In this document: piece after piece, positions 25,616 through 34,462 of the stretch
Position numbering within the stretch: position 1 is the stretch's first letter
Layout: every line of letters begins with the position of its first letter
Assembly (NCBI RefSeq): GCF_025847205.1
Contig: NZ_JAOYTH010000018.1
Span: 1-64,000, forward strand
DNA length: 64,000 nt
Source: Pararhizobium sp. YC-54
GTDB taxonomy: Bacteria; Pseudomonadota; Alphaproteobacteria; Rhizobiales; Rhizobiaceae
Direction of reading: 5' to 3'
Notes under the pieces: generated by a model
The model's input: only the letters and a program-made list of their open reading frames with translations
Databases searched by the model: none
What the model was told of the DNA's origin: nothing
Program-made: the position numbers and the translations under genes

Positions 25616-27532
25616 TTACCCCTGCCACCGCCCGTCCGCTTTCATCGCTTCGATCTCCCGGACCGCCTTCTCCCGCTGGCGTTCGCGGCGGATGATGTCG
25701 GTGACCGCGGCATCGTCGGATTTGTCGGTATAGCGGAACTCGCTGTCGGCGTAGCGGTTGATCTCCTGCATGACCATCTCAAGCGTGATCGGCCCACGCA
25801 GGGTTTCGATCATCGCTTTCTTTTCGTCATAGGTCTTGTGCATGAAAGCGTCCGGTGTCGCGAACCAGTCGTCGGGCAGGTCCACGTCCATCGCGCGCAT
25901 CTTGATCGCATCGGTGATGTTCTTGATCGCCCGGCCGGTAAAGCGCGGCTCGGCCTCCTTGATCATGTGCAGATAGGAGCCGACATCGGCCAGCGTTTCG
26001 ATCTTGCCCTCTTCCTTCTCGTGGCGTTCCCACACCGCCAGCAGCCCCTCTTCCTTGGGGCGCGCATGCTCCGCGTAGGATTGCGAAACGGCTTTCTTGA
26101 TTTCCTGGCCGGCAAGCAGCTGGTGTTCGCCAAGCGGGATCTTGTGGTTCTTGCCAACCAGCATGGCGAAGATGTCGATGTAGTCCCCTTCCGACTGCGG
26201 CCCATCGACCAGCCAGCGGGCGCCGGCGCGCTGGCGCAGCGCGTCATCGACGTTTTCGGGATAGTTGGAGAACATGCCGAAGGTGCAGTTGCCACGGATC
26301 ACAGTCGATGCACCGGCAAAGCTCTCCATCAGCACCGCCGTCACCTCGTGCTGGCCGGCCGACGCGCGGTCGTCCGAGCGCTTGGCCGCGACCTGATCGA
26401 CATCATCGATGGTGCCGAAGCCGATTGCCTTGGGGTTGACGACGTTGTTGACGAAGGCCTTGCAGTTCTGTCCTGATTTTCCCTGATAGGAGGAAATCTG
26501 GTCGACGCCGAAATTCTCGTAGTGGAAGGCGTAGCCGGCAATCTGACAGTAATCGTTGAGCAGACCGGCCAGCATCTGGATCAGAATGGTCTTGCCGGTG
26601 CCGGGCATGCCGTCGCCAATGAAGGTGAAGAGAAAACCGCCCAACTCGACGAACGGGTTCATCTGCCGCTCGAAATCATAGGCCATCAGCATTTTGGCCA
26701 GTTTCAGCGCCTGATACTTGGCAATGTGGTTGCCGATGATCTCTTCGGGCTTCTTGAAGGTCATGACCAACGGCTTGCGCTTCTGTCCGGGCGCGACATC
26801 GAACCCATCAAGCGTAAAATCGTCCTGATCCAGCCGGATATGAACATTCTCAAAGCTGGCAAGCCCGGTGAACCGGGCCTTGCGGCCGATCAATCCCTCA
26901 ATGGCAAGCCGTGCAAAAGCCCGCGCCCGGCTGGTCAGGGCCGCATCGTCGGGAGCCCCGGCGATCGTCCTGTCGAGTGCCGAGATCATGCCCTTCAGCG
27001 CATCCTGCGGCGTATCGAACAGGAAGTCAGGCTCCGTTCCATCCTCGACCGGTTCGCCTTCCCCGGCGAGCGTCGCGCCAAGATAGGCCGCGAAGGTGAA
27101 GGCGGCGATATAGGCCGACGCCGATAGCAAAGCCTTGAACTGTGTGGCGTCCTCGCCGGAAAGCGGCGCAGTTGCATTGCGCGATTGCAGGCCTTCAAGA
27201 TTGGTCTGGCGGGCAAAGACATCGGCGACGGCAAGCGCCACCTGGACGCCCCGCCGGGAACGATAGAGCAGCGCGTGCTGGGCAGGCGAAAAGAGAGGAT
27301 CAGAAGCGCGGACCGACTGAATGGTCTTGGTCAGCTCCACTTCACGCGTGCGCCGCTGTCCACCGGTCGAAACCGTGGAGACGAAACGGCGCCCGGTACC
27401 GGCCAGCGCCGTTCCCGCCGACGGATCGTCGGCTTCAAGGATGATCAGCCGGGTAACAAAGCCCTGCGCTACCGCAAGATGCTTGGCGATGTCGTCCTCG
27501 TGCAATGTCGTCAAACCCGTGTTCAGTGACAT
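25616..27532 (-). CDS. AAA+ ATPase of the uncharacterised operon
   Basis: A 638-residue protein. Residues 1-290 are an unassigned N-terminal region with one hydrophobic stretch near 133-155 (KALLSASAYIAAFTFAAYLGATLAG). A AAA+ core follows, with Walker A GDGMPGTGKT (306-315), Walker B GFGTIDDVD (371-379), a sensor-1 asparagine in FSNYPE near 423 and an arginine-finger-like RQRAGARW near 433-440. The C-terminus is charged and helical (RRERQREKAVREIEAM). It is probably a hexameric remodelling ATPase acting on a partner from its own operon. It follows the previous gene after 3 bases, so the two are tightly coupled. Family name not known to me. Confidence 0.78.
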   Translation of the reverse strand: MSLNTGLTTLHEDDIAKHLAVAQGFVTRLIILEADDPSAGTALAGTGRRFVSTVSTGGQRRTREVELTKTIQSVRASDPLFSPAQHALLYRSRRGVQVALAVADVFARQTNLEGLQSRNATAPLSGEDATQFKALLSASAYIAAFTFAAYLGATLAGEGEPVEDGTEPDFLFDTPQDALKGMISALDRTIAGAPDDAALTSRARAFARLAIEGLIGRKARFTGLASFENVHIRLDQDDFTLDGFDVAPGQKRKPLVMTFKKPEEIIGNHIAKYQALKLAKMLMAYDFERQMNPFVELGGFLFTFIGDGMPGTGKTILIQMLAGLLNDYCQIAGYAFHYENFGVDQISSYQGKSGQNCKAFVNNVVNPKAIGFGTIDDVDQVAAKRSDDRASAGQHEVTAVLMESFAGASTVIRGNCTFGMFSNYPENVDDALRQRAGARWLVDGPQSEGDYIDIFAMLVGKNHKIPLGEHQLLAGQEIKKAVSQSYAEHARPKEEGLLAVWERHEKEEGKIETLADVGSYLHMIKEAEPRFTGRAIKNITDAIKMRAMDVDLPDDWFATPDAFMHKTYDEKKAMIETLRGPITLEMVMQEINRYADSEFRYTDKSDDAAVTDIIRRERQREKAVREIEAMKADGRWQG

Positions 27533-27535
27533 TGT

Positions 27536-28684
27536 CTATACCTCGCTGATGACCTGGTTTCCGGAAATCACGTGCACCTTGTAGTCGCCGAAGATCGCCG
27601 CCGCATCGCCGGCCGCATAGAGCGCCTGATAGGCGTCGTGCGGCACCAGCGCATGCTTCTCGTAGGAACTCACGCCCATGCGCGTCGCTTCGAGATTGTC
27701 GGTATCGATATGGAATTCTTCCGATGCCGGCGTCGATGAAAAGAAACCGCGCTGGGCGGGTCGCTCCGCTTTGGAGAAAACCTCCTGCACGGTCCAGGTC
27801 AGAAGCCAGGCGTTTTCCGTCTTGCGGACCTTGGAGAGGATATCGTTGATCTTGGCATTGTTCTCGGTAATCCCGGCCGAATAGAACGGCCCGAGCACGA
27901 TGCGGCGCAACTGCTTGGGATGCAGTTCCTCGAAATCCTTGTCGAGATTGGTGGCGATCGTTACCGGCGTCAGCGAATAGGCGCTGTTCTTCAAGGCAAA
28001 ATCATCAAAACGGCTGGCAAGATCCGGATTGAGCAATCCGCCGATCGGCAGCGGAATATCCGTATCGGGATTGAGCTTGCCGTCCGGTGTCACCAAAAGG
28101 TCGATGATCTTTTTCGACGAATCCTCAATGGTCGCCATATAGACCATCGGCAGCGTGCTTGCGCCGTCAAAGGCGCCCCAGCAGACAACGTAATAGGGCC
28201 GCATGGTTTTCGGGTTGACGCCGACGCGGATCGTCTCGGGCATGATGAAGGGCGAAAAGATATCACCCTTGCCGATCTGCTCGAGATAGAGCCGCTCAGC
28301 CATGCGTGACTGCAATTCGGTTGGAAACGCCTTCTGCCGCAGGATGAAATCGGCCATTTCCTGACGCAGAGCGTCTGCGACCGGAATCCCGGCAAGCCGC
28401 TTTTCAGCCGATTGCCGGTCGTTTTCCAGCTCCAGCACATTCTGGAACACCGGAAAGCCGCTTTCGGCCCGCGAGATGCGGAACTGCTCGATGAAGCCGA
28501 TGCGGTTTTCCCAGCAGGAGAACGATGATTTCAGCCGCGACAGGTACGGAACGATGACCTCGCCCACCACCGTATCCCGGTAGAGCGGCGCGTTGCGGTC
28601 ACTGAGAAAAATTTCAAGCCCGCCCAGCGCTGCCCGGATCGAGGCGAAATACTGGCCGACGGCACCTTCGGATGCGGCGTTCAT
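27536..28684 (-). CDS. Conserved operon protein of unknown function (382 aa)
   Basis: A soluble 382-residue protein with no signal peptide, membrane helix or recognisable catalytic motif. The N-terminal half is helical (LRQEMADFILRQKAFPTEL); the C-terminal half looks alpha/beta. It ends 3 bases before the AAA+ ATPase start, so stoichiometric expression and physical association with the ATPase are likely. Upstream, a 149-bp inverted-repeat element separates it from the coiled-coil gene. I do not recognise the family. Confidence 0.6.
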   Translation of the reverse strand: MNAASEGAVGQYFASIRAALGGLEIFLSDRNAPLYRDTVVGEVIVPYLSRLKSSFSCWENRIGFIEQFRISRAESGFPVFQNVLELENDRQSAEKRLAGIPVADALRQEMADFILRQKAFPTELQSRMAERLYLEQIGKGDIFSPFIMPETIRVGVNPKTMRPYYVVCWGAFDGASTLPMVYMATIEDSSKKIIDLLVTPDGKLNPDTDIPLPIGGLLNPDLASRFDDFALKNSAYSLTPVTIATNLDKDFEELHPKQLRRIVLGPFYSAGITENNAKINDILSKVRKTENAWLLTWTVQEVFSKAERPAQRGFFSSTPASEEFHIDTDNLEATRMGVSSYEKHALVPHDAYQALYAAGDAAAIFGDYKVHVISGNQVISEV

Positions 28685-28711
28685 GATCGGTTGCTCGGAA
28701 TATGAGGACGC

Positions 28712-28860
28712 TTACCCCCCTCTGTCGGCGATGCCGACATCTCCCCCTCAAGGGGGGAGATTATTCTTTTCCCGGTCAGCTTTAGTAAGGCCAGCACCAA
28801 AGCCCGCGGCCGATCTCCCCCCTTGAGGGGGGGATGTCCCGGAGGGACAGAGGGGGGTAA
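28712..28860. repeat. 149-bp inverted-repeat element within the AAA+ operon
   Basis: Perfect 15-bp terminal inverted repeats (TTACCCCCCTCTGTC at 28712-28726 and its complement at 28846-28860) enclose further hairpins: GTCGGC-GAT-GCCGAC (28725-28739), ATCTCCCCC..GGGGGAGAT (28739-28761) and a matching copy near the right end. It has the C/G-tract mosaic appearance of rhizobial intergenic repeats. It fills most of the 202-base gap between the coiled-coil gene and the next operon gene. Confidence 0.8.
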
Positions 28861-28886
28861 CCCTCGGCAGACTGAAAGAGCCTCCA

Positions 28887-29975
28887 TCACGACTTCACGT
28901 AATTCGCCGAATTGTGCTTGTCCATGACAGCCTGGAACCGCCGGGCAAACGCATCGTCGGCGAGCTTCTTGCGGCGCTGGATGTCCTGGGTGGAGAGCAT
29001 GTTCTTCTCGTGCATTTCCAGGAGATCGCCGATGTGGCGCTGCGAGGCCGAGCCGATGCCGGCCATGGTTTCCTCGGCTGCCGTATCGACCTGACTGCCA
29101 AGCGTGTTGATCTTGTGGGCGACATCCTGCTGAGCCGCGGTCTTCAGCGAATCCTCCAGTGCCTTGTAAAGCACGATGCGCTGTTCGGTATCGATCGTCA
29201 GCTTGTTGATCAGCGTGTTCTGGGCGGCGATCTGATTGTTCAGCGAATCGACGAAGGTCTGGAACATCGAGGTATAGCGCTCGTATGTCTGGCTCTCGGC
29301 CAACAGTTCCTGCTCCTTCGCCTGCTTCTCGTTATACTCGGTCGCCAGAACCGAGCGTTCGCCCTCAAGCTGCGTGCGGGAAATCTGGTCGGTGGAGGCG
29401 GCGATCTTGTTTTCGATGTCCATCAGCATCGGGTTCAGTTCCTCGATCCGCTTCTGGGTTTCCTGCAGGTTCGCAATCGTACCCTTGCGGCGCTCGATCA
29501 CCTGCAACAGGCTTGCCTCGGACGTCTTGTAGCGCTGTTCGAGAACGCTCTTCTGTTCCTTCAGGATGCCGACGATCGTATCGGATTTCGCCAAAAGTTC
29601 CTGCAGATTGCCGGCAAGCGACATGTTGCGGACGCGGTCGGTGCGCATGCGCTGGGCGCTCTGCTTGGAGAAGATGCCGATGAATTTCTCGTAGCCGGTA
29701 TAGCTCTTCATGCTCTCGAACTCGGCGCCGAAAACATTGGTCGCGTCTTCCAGGCCGATGATCAGGTCAGCAATATTGCCTTCCATCACCTTCTGCTGGT
29801 TGATGACGTCCTGGATGCGGGCATTCTCGATGTCGAAATTTGCATCGCCCAGCTTGGTGTCGGATTTGGCAAACTGGTCGAGCACGACGGCCGACTGGTT
29901 CATCTTGCCGCGCATCTGTTCGACGATGCTGCGGGTTTTCTCGATTTCGCTCTCAAAATTCTGAAGTGTCGCCAT
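28887..29975 (-). CDS. Long coiled-coil protein, first gene of the AAA+ operon
   Basis: A 362-residue, almost entirely helical protein (FESEIEKTRSIVEQMRGKMN, repeated QE/KL heptads, LETQKRIEELNPMLMDIENK) with no signal peptide or membrane segment. In shape it resembles TelA/toxic-anion-resistance proteins, but the similarity is of architecture only. It may be a scaffold or the substrate of the AAA+ ATPase. It is the promoter-proximal gene of the operon, and a good promoter lies about 70 bases upstream. The TelA-like reading is uncertain. Confidence 0.6.
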   Translation of the reverse strand: MATLQNFESEIEKTRSIVEQMRGKMNQSAVVLDQFAKSDTKLGDANFDIENARIQDVINQQKVMEGNIADLIIGLEDATNVFGAEFESMKSYTGYEKFIGIFSKQSAQRMRTDRVRNMSLAGNLQELLAKSDTIVGILKEQKSVLEQRYKTSEASLLQVIERRKGTIANLQETQKRIEELNPMLMDIENKIAASTDQISRTQLEGERSVLATEYNEKQAKEQELLAESQTYERYTSMFQTFVDSLNNQIAAQNTLINKLTIDTEQRIVLYKALEDSLKTAAQQDVAHKINTLGSQVDTAAEETMAGIGSASQRHIGDLLEMHEKNMLSTQDIQRRKKLADDAFARRFQAVMDKHNSANYVKS

Positions 29976-30046
29976 CGTTTCTTCCCCCTGTTGCTCCGGT
30001 GCAGACGCGCCGCGCAGCTTAATTATTCAATCGTGACATCAGCTTA

Positions 30047-30075
30047 TATAATGGGAGCGGCAAATTGAAGCACAA
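30047..30075 (-). promoter_or_regulatory. Candidate promoter of the AAA+ operon
   Basis: On the minus strand, TTGTGC (30075-30070) and TTATAT (30052-30047) with a 17-base spacer, about 70 bases before the coiled-coil gene. Confidence 0.5.
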
Positions 30076-30140
30076 GTGCCCAACCGCCGATTTTCAATCG
30101 CGCCGGCCTTCGACGGGCCCACTGCCGGGCGAAGGTGCAT

Positions 30141-30539
30141 CTATTTCGCGGCGACCGACTTCAGATAAGCAATGACATCTTTGATATCCTGCGGTTTCTT
30201 CAGGCCGGGAAACGCCATCTTCGTGCCGGGCACCATCGCCTTCGGGCTGAGAAGATATTCGGAAAGCGCATCCTCGCTCCAGACCTTGCCGTCCTCGCCA
30301 AAGGCTTTCATGGCACTTGAGTAGCTATAGCCTGCAAAGGCTCCGACCGGACGGCCAATGACGCCCATCAGGCTCGGGCCAACCCGGTTCACGGGCTCCG
30401 ACGCAGCGTGACAAACGCCGCATTTCCTGAAGACCTGCGCGCCAGCCTCCGCATCGCCCGCGGCCCGTGCAAGACCTGCTCCAAGACAGAGGAAAAGGCT
30501 GAGTGAAACGAAACGCAGAGACATGAAACGCAAAGACAT
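30141..30539 (-). CDS. Class I c-type cytochrome
   Basis: A 132-residue exported cytochrome: signal peptide (RFVSLSLFLCLGAGLARA), covalent haem site C-G-V-C-H, and the distal methionine in PGTKMAFPGLKKPQD, a layout like mitochondrial cytochrome c. It would carry electrons in the periplasm to a terminal oxidase. Several in-frame ATGs exist: the one used here has GGAAAAG upstream, while one 13 codons earlier (30578) and one five codons later (30524) are possible. The gene lies 71 bases after thymidine kinase on the same strand. Confidence 0.85.
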   Translation of the reverse strand: MSLRFMSLRFVSLSLFLCLGAGLARAAGDAEAGAQVFRKCGVCHAASEPVNRVGPSLMGVIGRPVGAFAGYSYSSAMKAFGEDGKVWSEDALSEYLLSPKAMVPGTKMAFPGLKKPQDIKDVIAYLKSVAAK

Positions 30540-30610
30540 GGAAGCTTTTCCGAACATGGACAGGATCGCCGTCATCATGGCACGGCGCGGCCACAAGGCG
30601 ATAGTCCGCC

Positions 30611-31192
30611 TCAGGCTTCGTTCATGATGTCTTCCCAGTGGCGGCGGCAATAGACGACGTATTTCTCGTTGCCGCCGACATCGACCTGGGCACCCTCGCG
30701 CACGACGTTGCCGGCGGCATCCATCCGCGCCACCATCGTTGCCTTGCGGCCGCAATGGCAGATCGTGCGGACTTCCCGCATCTCGTCGGCAATGGCGAGC
30801 AGCGCCATTGAGCCTGGAAAGAGCTTTCCCTGAAAATCCGTGCGCAAGCCGTAGGCCATCACCGGAATGCCGATCCGGTCGGCGACACGGGCAAGCTGCC
30901 AGACCTGATCTTCGCCGAGGAACTGCGCCTCGTCGACGAAGACGCAGGCGATCGGCTCTTCGGCATGCAGCCGCGCAACCAGGCAATAGAGGTCGTCGGC
31001 ATGGGTAAACGCGATGCCGTCGTCGCTCAGGCCGATGCGCGAGGACACCCGCCCCTTGCCCGCCCGGTCGTCAAAGGCCGCAATCAGGATCACCGTGCGC
31101 ATGCCGCGTTCGCGGTAGTTGTACGACGCCTGCAGGAGCATGGTCGATTTTCCGGCGTTCATGGTGGCGTAGCTGAAATACAGTTTTGCCAT
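30611..31192 (-). CDS. tdk: Thymidine kinase
   Basis: A 193-residue type II thymidine kinase that salvages thymidine to dTMP. P-loop ATMNAGKST (residues 9-17), Walker B CVFVDEAQFL, the lasso/thymidine loop GLRTDFQGKLFPGS, and a zinc site made of the CHCG and YCRRH cysteines/histidine. GAGGA precedes the ATG. The upstream 31193-31433 interval separates it from the divergent choXWV genes. Confidence 0.94.
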   Translation of the reverse strand: MAKLYFSYATMNAGKSTMLLQASYNYRERGMRTVILIAAFDDRAGKGRVSSRIGLSDDGIAFTHADDLYCLVARLHAEEPIACVFVDEAQFLGEDQVWQLARVADRIGIPVMAYGLRTDFQGKLFPGSMALLAIADEMREVRTICHCGRKATMVARMDAAGNVVREGAQVDVGGNEKYVVYCRRHWEDIMNEA

Positions 31193-31433
31193 GGCGTCCT
31201 CTTCTGTATGCTGTTGATTGTTCATGAACAGACCGGGCGAGGAAGACCAGACCGCGGGCGCAAAAGTCACAGAAAATCGACGGCAAACGCCAGAACATGA
31301 GCAATGCGACATATCGCGTCGTTTTACGCGGGCGTGTCCGGCGAATGTCGCAATACACTTGGAGGCAACACCAGGGCGCTTGAATCGGCGGACATTTGGT
31401 GATTGGCTGAATCATAAAAGGCAGGGGAAGAAG

Positions 31434-32384
31434 ATGATGACCAGATTGACATTGAAATTCATGCTGAGCGCAGCCGTATCGTTGAGCGCACTGACATCCG
31501 CCTATGCGGCAGAGCCCGAAAGCTGTGGCACCGTCCGGTTTGCCGATGTCGGCTGGACGGATATCACCGCAACGACGGCGACGGTTGCGTCGATCCTGAA
31601 AGGCCTCGGATATGAGACCGATATCAAGGTTCTTTCCGTTCCGGTCACCTATCAGTCGCTGAAGAACAAGGACATCGATGTCTTCCTCGGCAACTGGATG
31701 CCGACCCAGGAAAACGACGTTCGCCCCTTCCTCGACGACAAGTCGGTCGAATCCTTCGGTCCCAATCTTGAGGGCGCCAAGTACACGCTGGCGACCAATG
31801 CCAAGGGTGCTGAACTCGGCATCAAGGACTTCAAGGACATCGCCGCCCACAAGGATGCGCTCGAAGGCAAGATCTACGGCATCGAGCCCGGCAATGACGG
31901 CAACCGCCTGATCATCGACATGGCGGATAAGGACACTTTCGGGCTCAAGGGCTTCGAGGTGGTCGAATCCTCCGAACAGGGCATGCTCGCCCAGGTCGCC
32001 CGTGCTGAAAAAGACGGTACTCCGGTGGTCTTCCTCGGCTGGGAACCGCATCCGATGAACGCCAATTTCAAGCTGACCTATCTTTCCGGCGGCGATGATG
32101 TCTTCGGCCCGAATTTCGGCGGCGCGACGGTCTTCACCAACGTGCGTGCGGGCTACACCACCGAATGCCCGAATGTCGGCAAGCTGATCACCAACCTGAA
32201 ATTCTCGCTTCCGATGGAAAATGAGATCATGGGCAAGATCCTCAACGACGGCAAGGATCCGGAAGCGGCTGCGAACGAGTGGCTGAAGGCCAACCCGACG
32301 GCAATCGATCCGTGGCTTGCAGGCGTCACCACCAAGGATGGCAGTGACGGCCTGGCTGCAGTGAAGACCGCGCTCGGTCTCTGA
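31434..32384 (+). CDS. choX: Choline ABC transporter, periplasmic binding protein
   Basis: A 316-residue exported binding protein (signal peptide TRLTLKFMLSAAVSLSALTSAYAA) of the glycine-betaine/choline type. The tryptophan-rich ligand sites (FADVGWTDITATT, GNWMPTQEND, FLGWEPHPMN) form an aromatic cage for the quaternary ammonium head group. Rhizobial ChoX binds choline for conversion to betaine, an osmoprotectant and carbon source. GGCAGGGGAAG precedes the start. It is followed by an intercistronic hairpin and then the permease and ATPase genes. Confidence 0.9.
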   Translation: MMTRLTLKFMLSAAVSLSALTSAYAAEPESCGTVRFADVGWTDITATTATVASILKGLGYETDIKVLSVPVTYQSLKNKDIDVFLGNWMPTQENDVRPFLDDKSVESFGPNLEGAKYTLATNAKGAELGIKDFKDIAAHKDALEGKIYGIEPGNDGNRLIIDMADKDTFGLKGFEVVESSEQGMLAQVARAEKDGTPVVFLGWEPHPMNANFKLTYLSGGDDVFGPNFGGATVFTNVRAGYTTECPNVGKLITNLKFSLPMENEIMGKILNDGKDPEAAANEWLKANPTAIDPWLAGVTTKDGSDGLAAVKTALGL

Positions 32385-32394
32385 CCGGCATATG

Positions 32395-32422
32395 AAGGCG
32401 GGGCTCGGTCCCCGCCTTTTTT
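32395..32422 (+). terminator. Intercistronic hairpin between choX and choW
   Basis: AAGGCGGGG (32395-32403) pairs with CCCCGCCTT (32410-32418) and runs into T6, which is a full intrinsic-terminator shape inside the operon. It likely raises the binding protein relative to the membrane parts by partial termination or 3'-end protection. Confidence 0.8.
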
Positions 32423-32480
32423 AAGCGCGGCTCTCGCGCTTCCGCTCCTATCATCGGCACCAAGAACCAGGCGATTTTCC

Positions 32481-33332
32481 GTGGAATGGCTAACCAATCC
32501 TGATCGACGCATACCCATCGGCGGCTGGGCGAAGAGTTTCTTCACCTGGCTTACCACCAATTTCACCGGCTTTTTCGACCAAGTGTCGGCGATCCTTGCG
32601 GGCGTCGTCAATGTGATCCTGTGGGTGCTGCAGACACCGCATCCGCTGATCGTGGTCGCGGTCGTCGCAGGGCTTTCCTATTGGTTTCGCCGTTCGGTCG
32701 GTATCACGCTGTTCACGCTGCTGGGCCTGCTCCTGATCATCAATCTCGGCTACTGGAAAGCAACCACCGAGACGCTGGCGCTGGTTCTGGCCGCCAGTTT
32801 CGTGTCGATGGCCGTCGGCATTCCGCTGGGGATCGCCGCCGCCCGGCGCGCCTGGGTCTACGCAGTGATGCGACCGATCCTCGACCTGATGCAGACCATC
32901 CCGACTTTCGTCTACCTGATCCCTGCCCTCGTGCTGTTCGGTCTCGGCATGGTTCCCGGCCTGATCGCCACCGTGATCTTCGCCATCCCGGCGCCGATCC
33001 GGCTGACCCGCCTCGGCATCATCTCGACTCCGCCGTCGCTGGTCGAAGCGGCCGTCTCGTTCGGTGCCACACCGTCGCAGGTGCTGCGCAAGATCGAGCT
33101 GCCGTTTGCCACGCCGCAGATCATGGCCGGCCTTACCCAGACCATCATGCTGTCGCTGTCGATGGTGGTCATCTCGGCGCTGGTCGGCGCGGCCGGTCTC
33201 GGCGTGCCGGTCGTGCGGGCGCTCAACACCGTCAACATTGCCATGGGCTTTGAATCCGGCCTCTGCATCGTCATTCTCGCGATCATTCTCGACCGCCTGT
33301 TCCGTTCGTCCGATGAAGGAGAAGGCGCATGA
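32481..33332 (+). CDS. choW: Choline ABC transporter, permease
   Basis: A 283-residue inner-membrane permease of the OpuAB/ProW type with about seven transmembrane helices and the EAA loop (EAAVSFGATPSQVLRKIELPFATPQI) that contacts the ATPase. The start is GTG (GTG-GAA-TGG); no ATG fits the N-terminus. Its stop overlaps the start of choV by four bases. Confidence 0.93.
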   Translation: MEWLTNPDRRIPIGGWAKSFFTWLTTNFTGFFDQVSAILAGVVNVILWVLQTPHPLIVVAVVAGLSYWFRRSVGITLFTLLGLLLIINLGYWKATTETLALVLAASFVSMAVGIPLGIAAARRAWVYAVMRPILDLMQTIPTFVYLIPALVLFGLGMVPGLIATVIFAIPAPIRLTRLGIISTPPSLVEAAVSFGATPSQVLRKIELPFATPQIMAGLTQTIMLSLSMVVISALVGAAGLGVPVVRALNTVNIAMGFESGLCIVILAIILDRLFRSSDEGEGA

Positions 33333-34378
33333 CCGATGCCGTCGTTTTCAAGAATGTCGACATCATCTTCGGCAACAAGCCGGAGGCGGCCATCGCCATG
33401 ATCGACCAGGGCAAGACCCGCGACGAGATCGGCGCGGCCACCGGCCTGGTGCTCGGTGTCGCCGATGCGTCGCTGACCATCACCGAGGGCGAAATTCTCG
33501 TGCTGATGGGACTGTCGGGCTCGGGCAAGTCGACCCTTCTGCGCGCCGTCAACGGCCTGGCGCCGGTGGTGCGCGGCGAAGTGCAGGTCAAAACCCGGCA
33601 CGGCCTGATCAATCCATACAAGACCAGTGCCAAGTCGTTGCGCGACTTCCGCATGCACGATGTCTCCATGGTGTTCCAGCAGTTCGCGCTTTTGCCCTGG
33701 CGCACGGTGGAAGACAATGTCGGCTTCGGGCTGGAACTTGCCGGCGTGGCCGACAAGGAACGCAAGGACCGCGTTGCCGAACAGCTGGAACTGGTGAACC
33801 TGACGAAATGGGCCGGCCGGCAGGTCAAGGAGCTTTCGGGCGGCATGCAGCAGCGCGTCGGCTTGGCCAGAGCCTTTGCCACCGGCGCACCGATCCTTTT
33901 GATGGACGAGCCGTTCTCGGCCCTCGATCCCCTGATCCGGACGCGCTTGCAGGATGAACTGCTGGAGTTCCAGCGCCGCCTGAAGAAGACCATCCTGTTC
34001 GTCAGCCATGATCTCGACGAGGCGTTCCGCATCGGCAATCGCATCGCCATCATGGAAGGCGGCCGCATCATCCAGTGCGGCACGCCGCAAGACATCGTCA
34101 AGAATCCGGCCAACCAGTATGTTGCCGATTTCGTCCAGCACATGAACCCGATCACCATGCTGACGGCGATGGATGTCATGAGCCGGGGTATCAACCGCGG
34201 CGACGGTCCTGCCGGCGTCTCGGCAACGGCCAAGCCGACAACGCCGCTCATCGACATCCTGGACGCGATGTCGCGCCAGCCGGGCAGCATCGGCGTCGTC
34301 GACAACGGCGCAATCGTTGGCACGATCAATGCGCAGAACGTCGTGGAAGGCCTGACGCGGCACCGCAACAGAAGTTGA
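33329..34378 (+). CDS. choV: Choline ABC transporter, ATP-binding protein
   Basis: A 349-residue ABC ATPase of the ProV/OpuAA type: Walker A GLSGSGKST, Q-loop VFQQFALLPWRT, signature LSGGMQQRV, Walker B PILLMDEPFSALDP and H-loop FVSHDLDEAF. The C-terminal part (after about 270) is a single CBS-like half (DILDAMSRQPGSIGVVDNGAIVGTI), which in relatives senses ionic strength or ligand. It overlaps choW by four bases and ends before a strong terminator. Confidence 0.94.
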   Translation: MTDAVVFKNVDIIFGNKPEAAIAMIDQGKTRDEIGAATGLVLGVADASLTITEGEILVLMGLSGSGKSTLLRAVNGLAPVVRGEVQVKTRHGLINPYKTSAKSLRDFRMHDVSMVFQQFALLPWRTVEDNVGFGLELAGVADKERKDRVAEQLELVNLTKWAGRQVKELSGGMQQRVGLARAFATGAPILLMDEPFSALDPLIRTRLQDELLEFQRRLKKTILFVSHDLDEAFRIGNRIAIMEGGRIIQCGTPQDIVKNPANQYVADFVQHMNPITMLTAMDVMSRGINRGDGPAGVSATAKPTTPLIDILDAMSRQPGSIGVVDNGAIVGTINAQNVVEGLTRHRNRS

Positions 34379-34406
34379 CTATTGTAATCAAGATAGCATT
34401 ATGAAA

Positions 34407-34437
34407 GGCGCCCGGACAGCAACGTCCGGGCGTTTTT
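34407..34437 (+). terminator. Terminator of choXWV
   Basis: CGCCCGGAC (34409-34417) pairs with GTCCGGGCG (34424-34432), followed by T5. Confidence 0.88.
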
Positions 34438-34462
34438 GGCATTGATGAGACGAGGCGATCCG

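Noticed and set aside
30141..30986. 281-codon reading of the cytochrome c frame
   Set aside because: The first half is arginine-rich shadow of thymidine kinase. The signal peptide starts near residue 150-160, so the short form is the gene.
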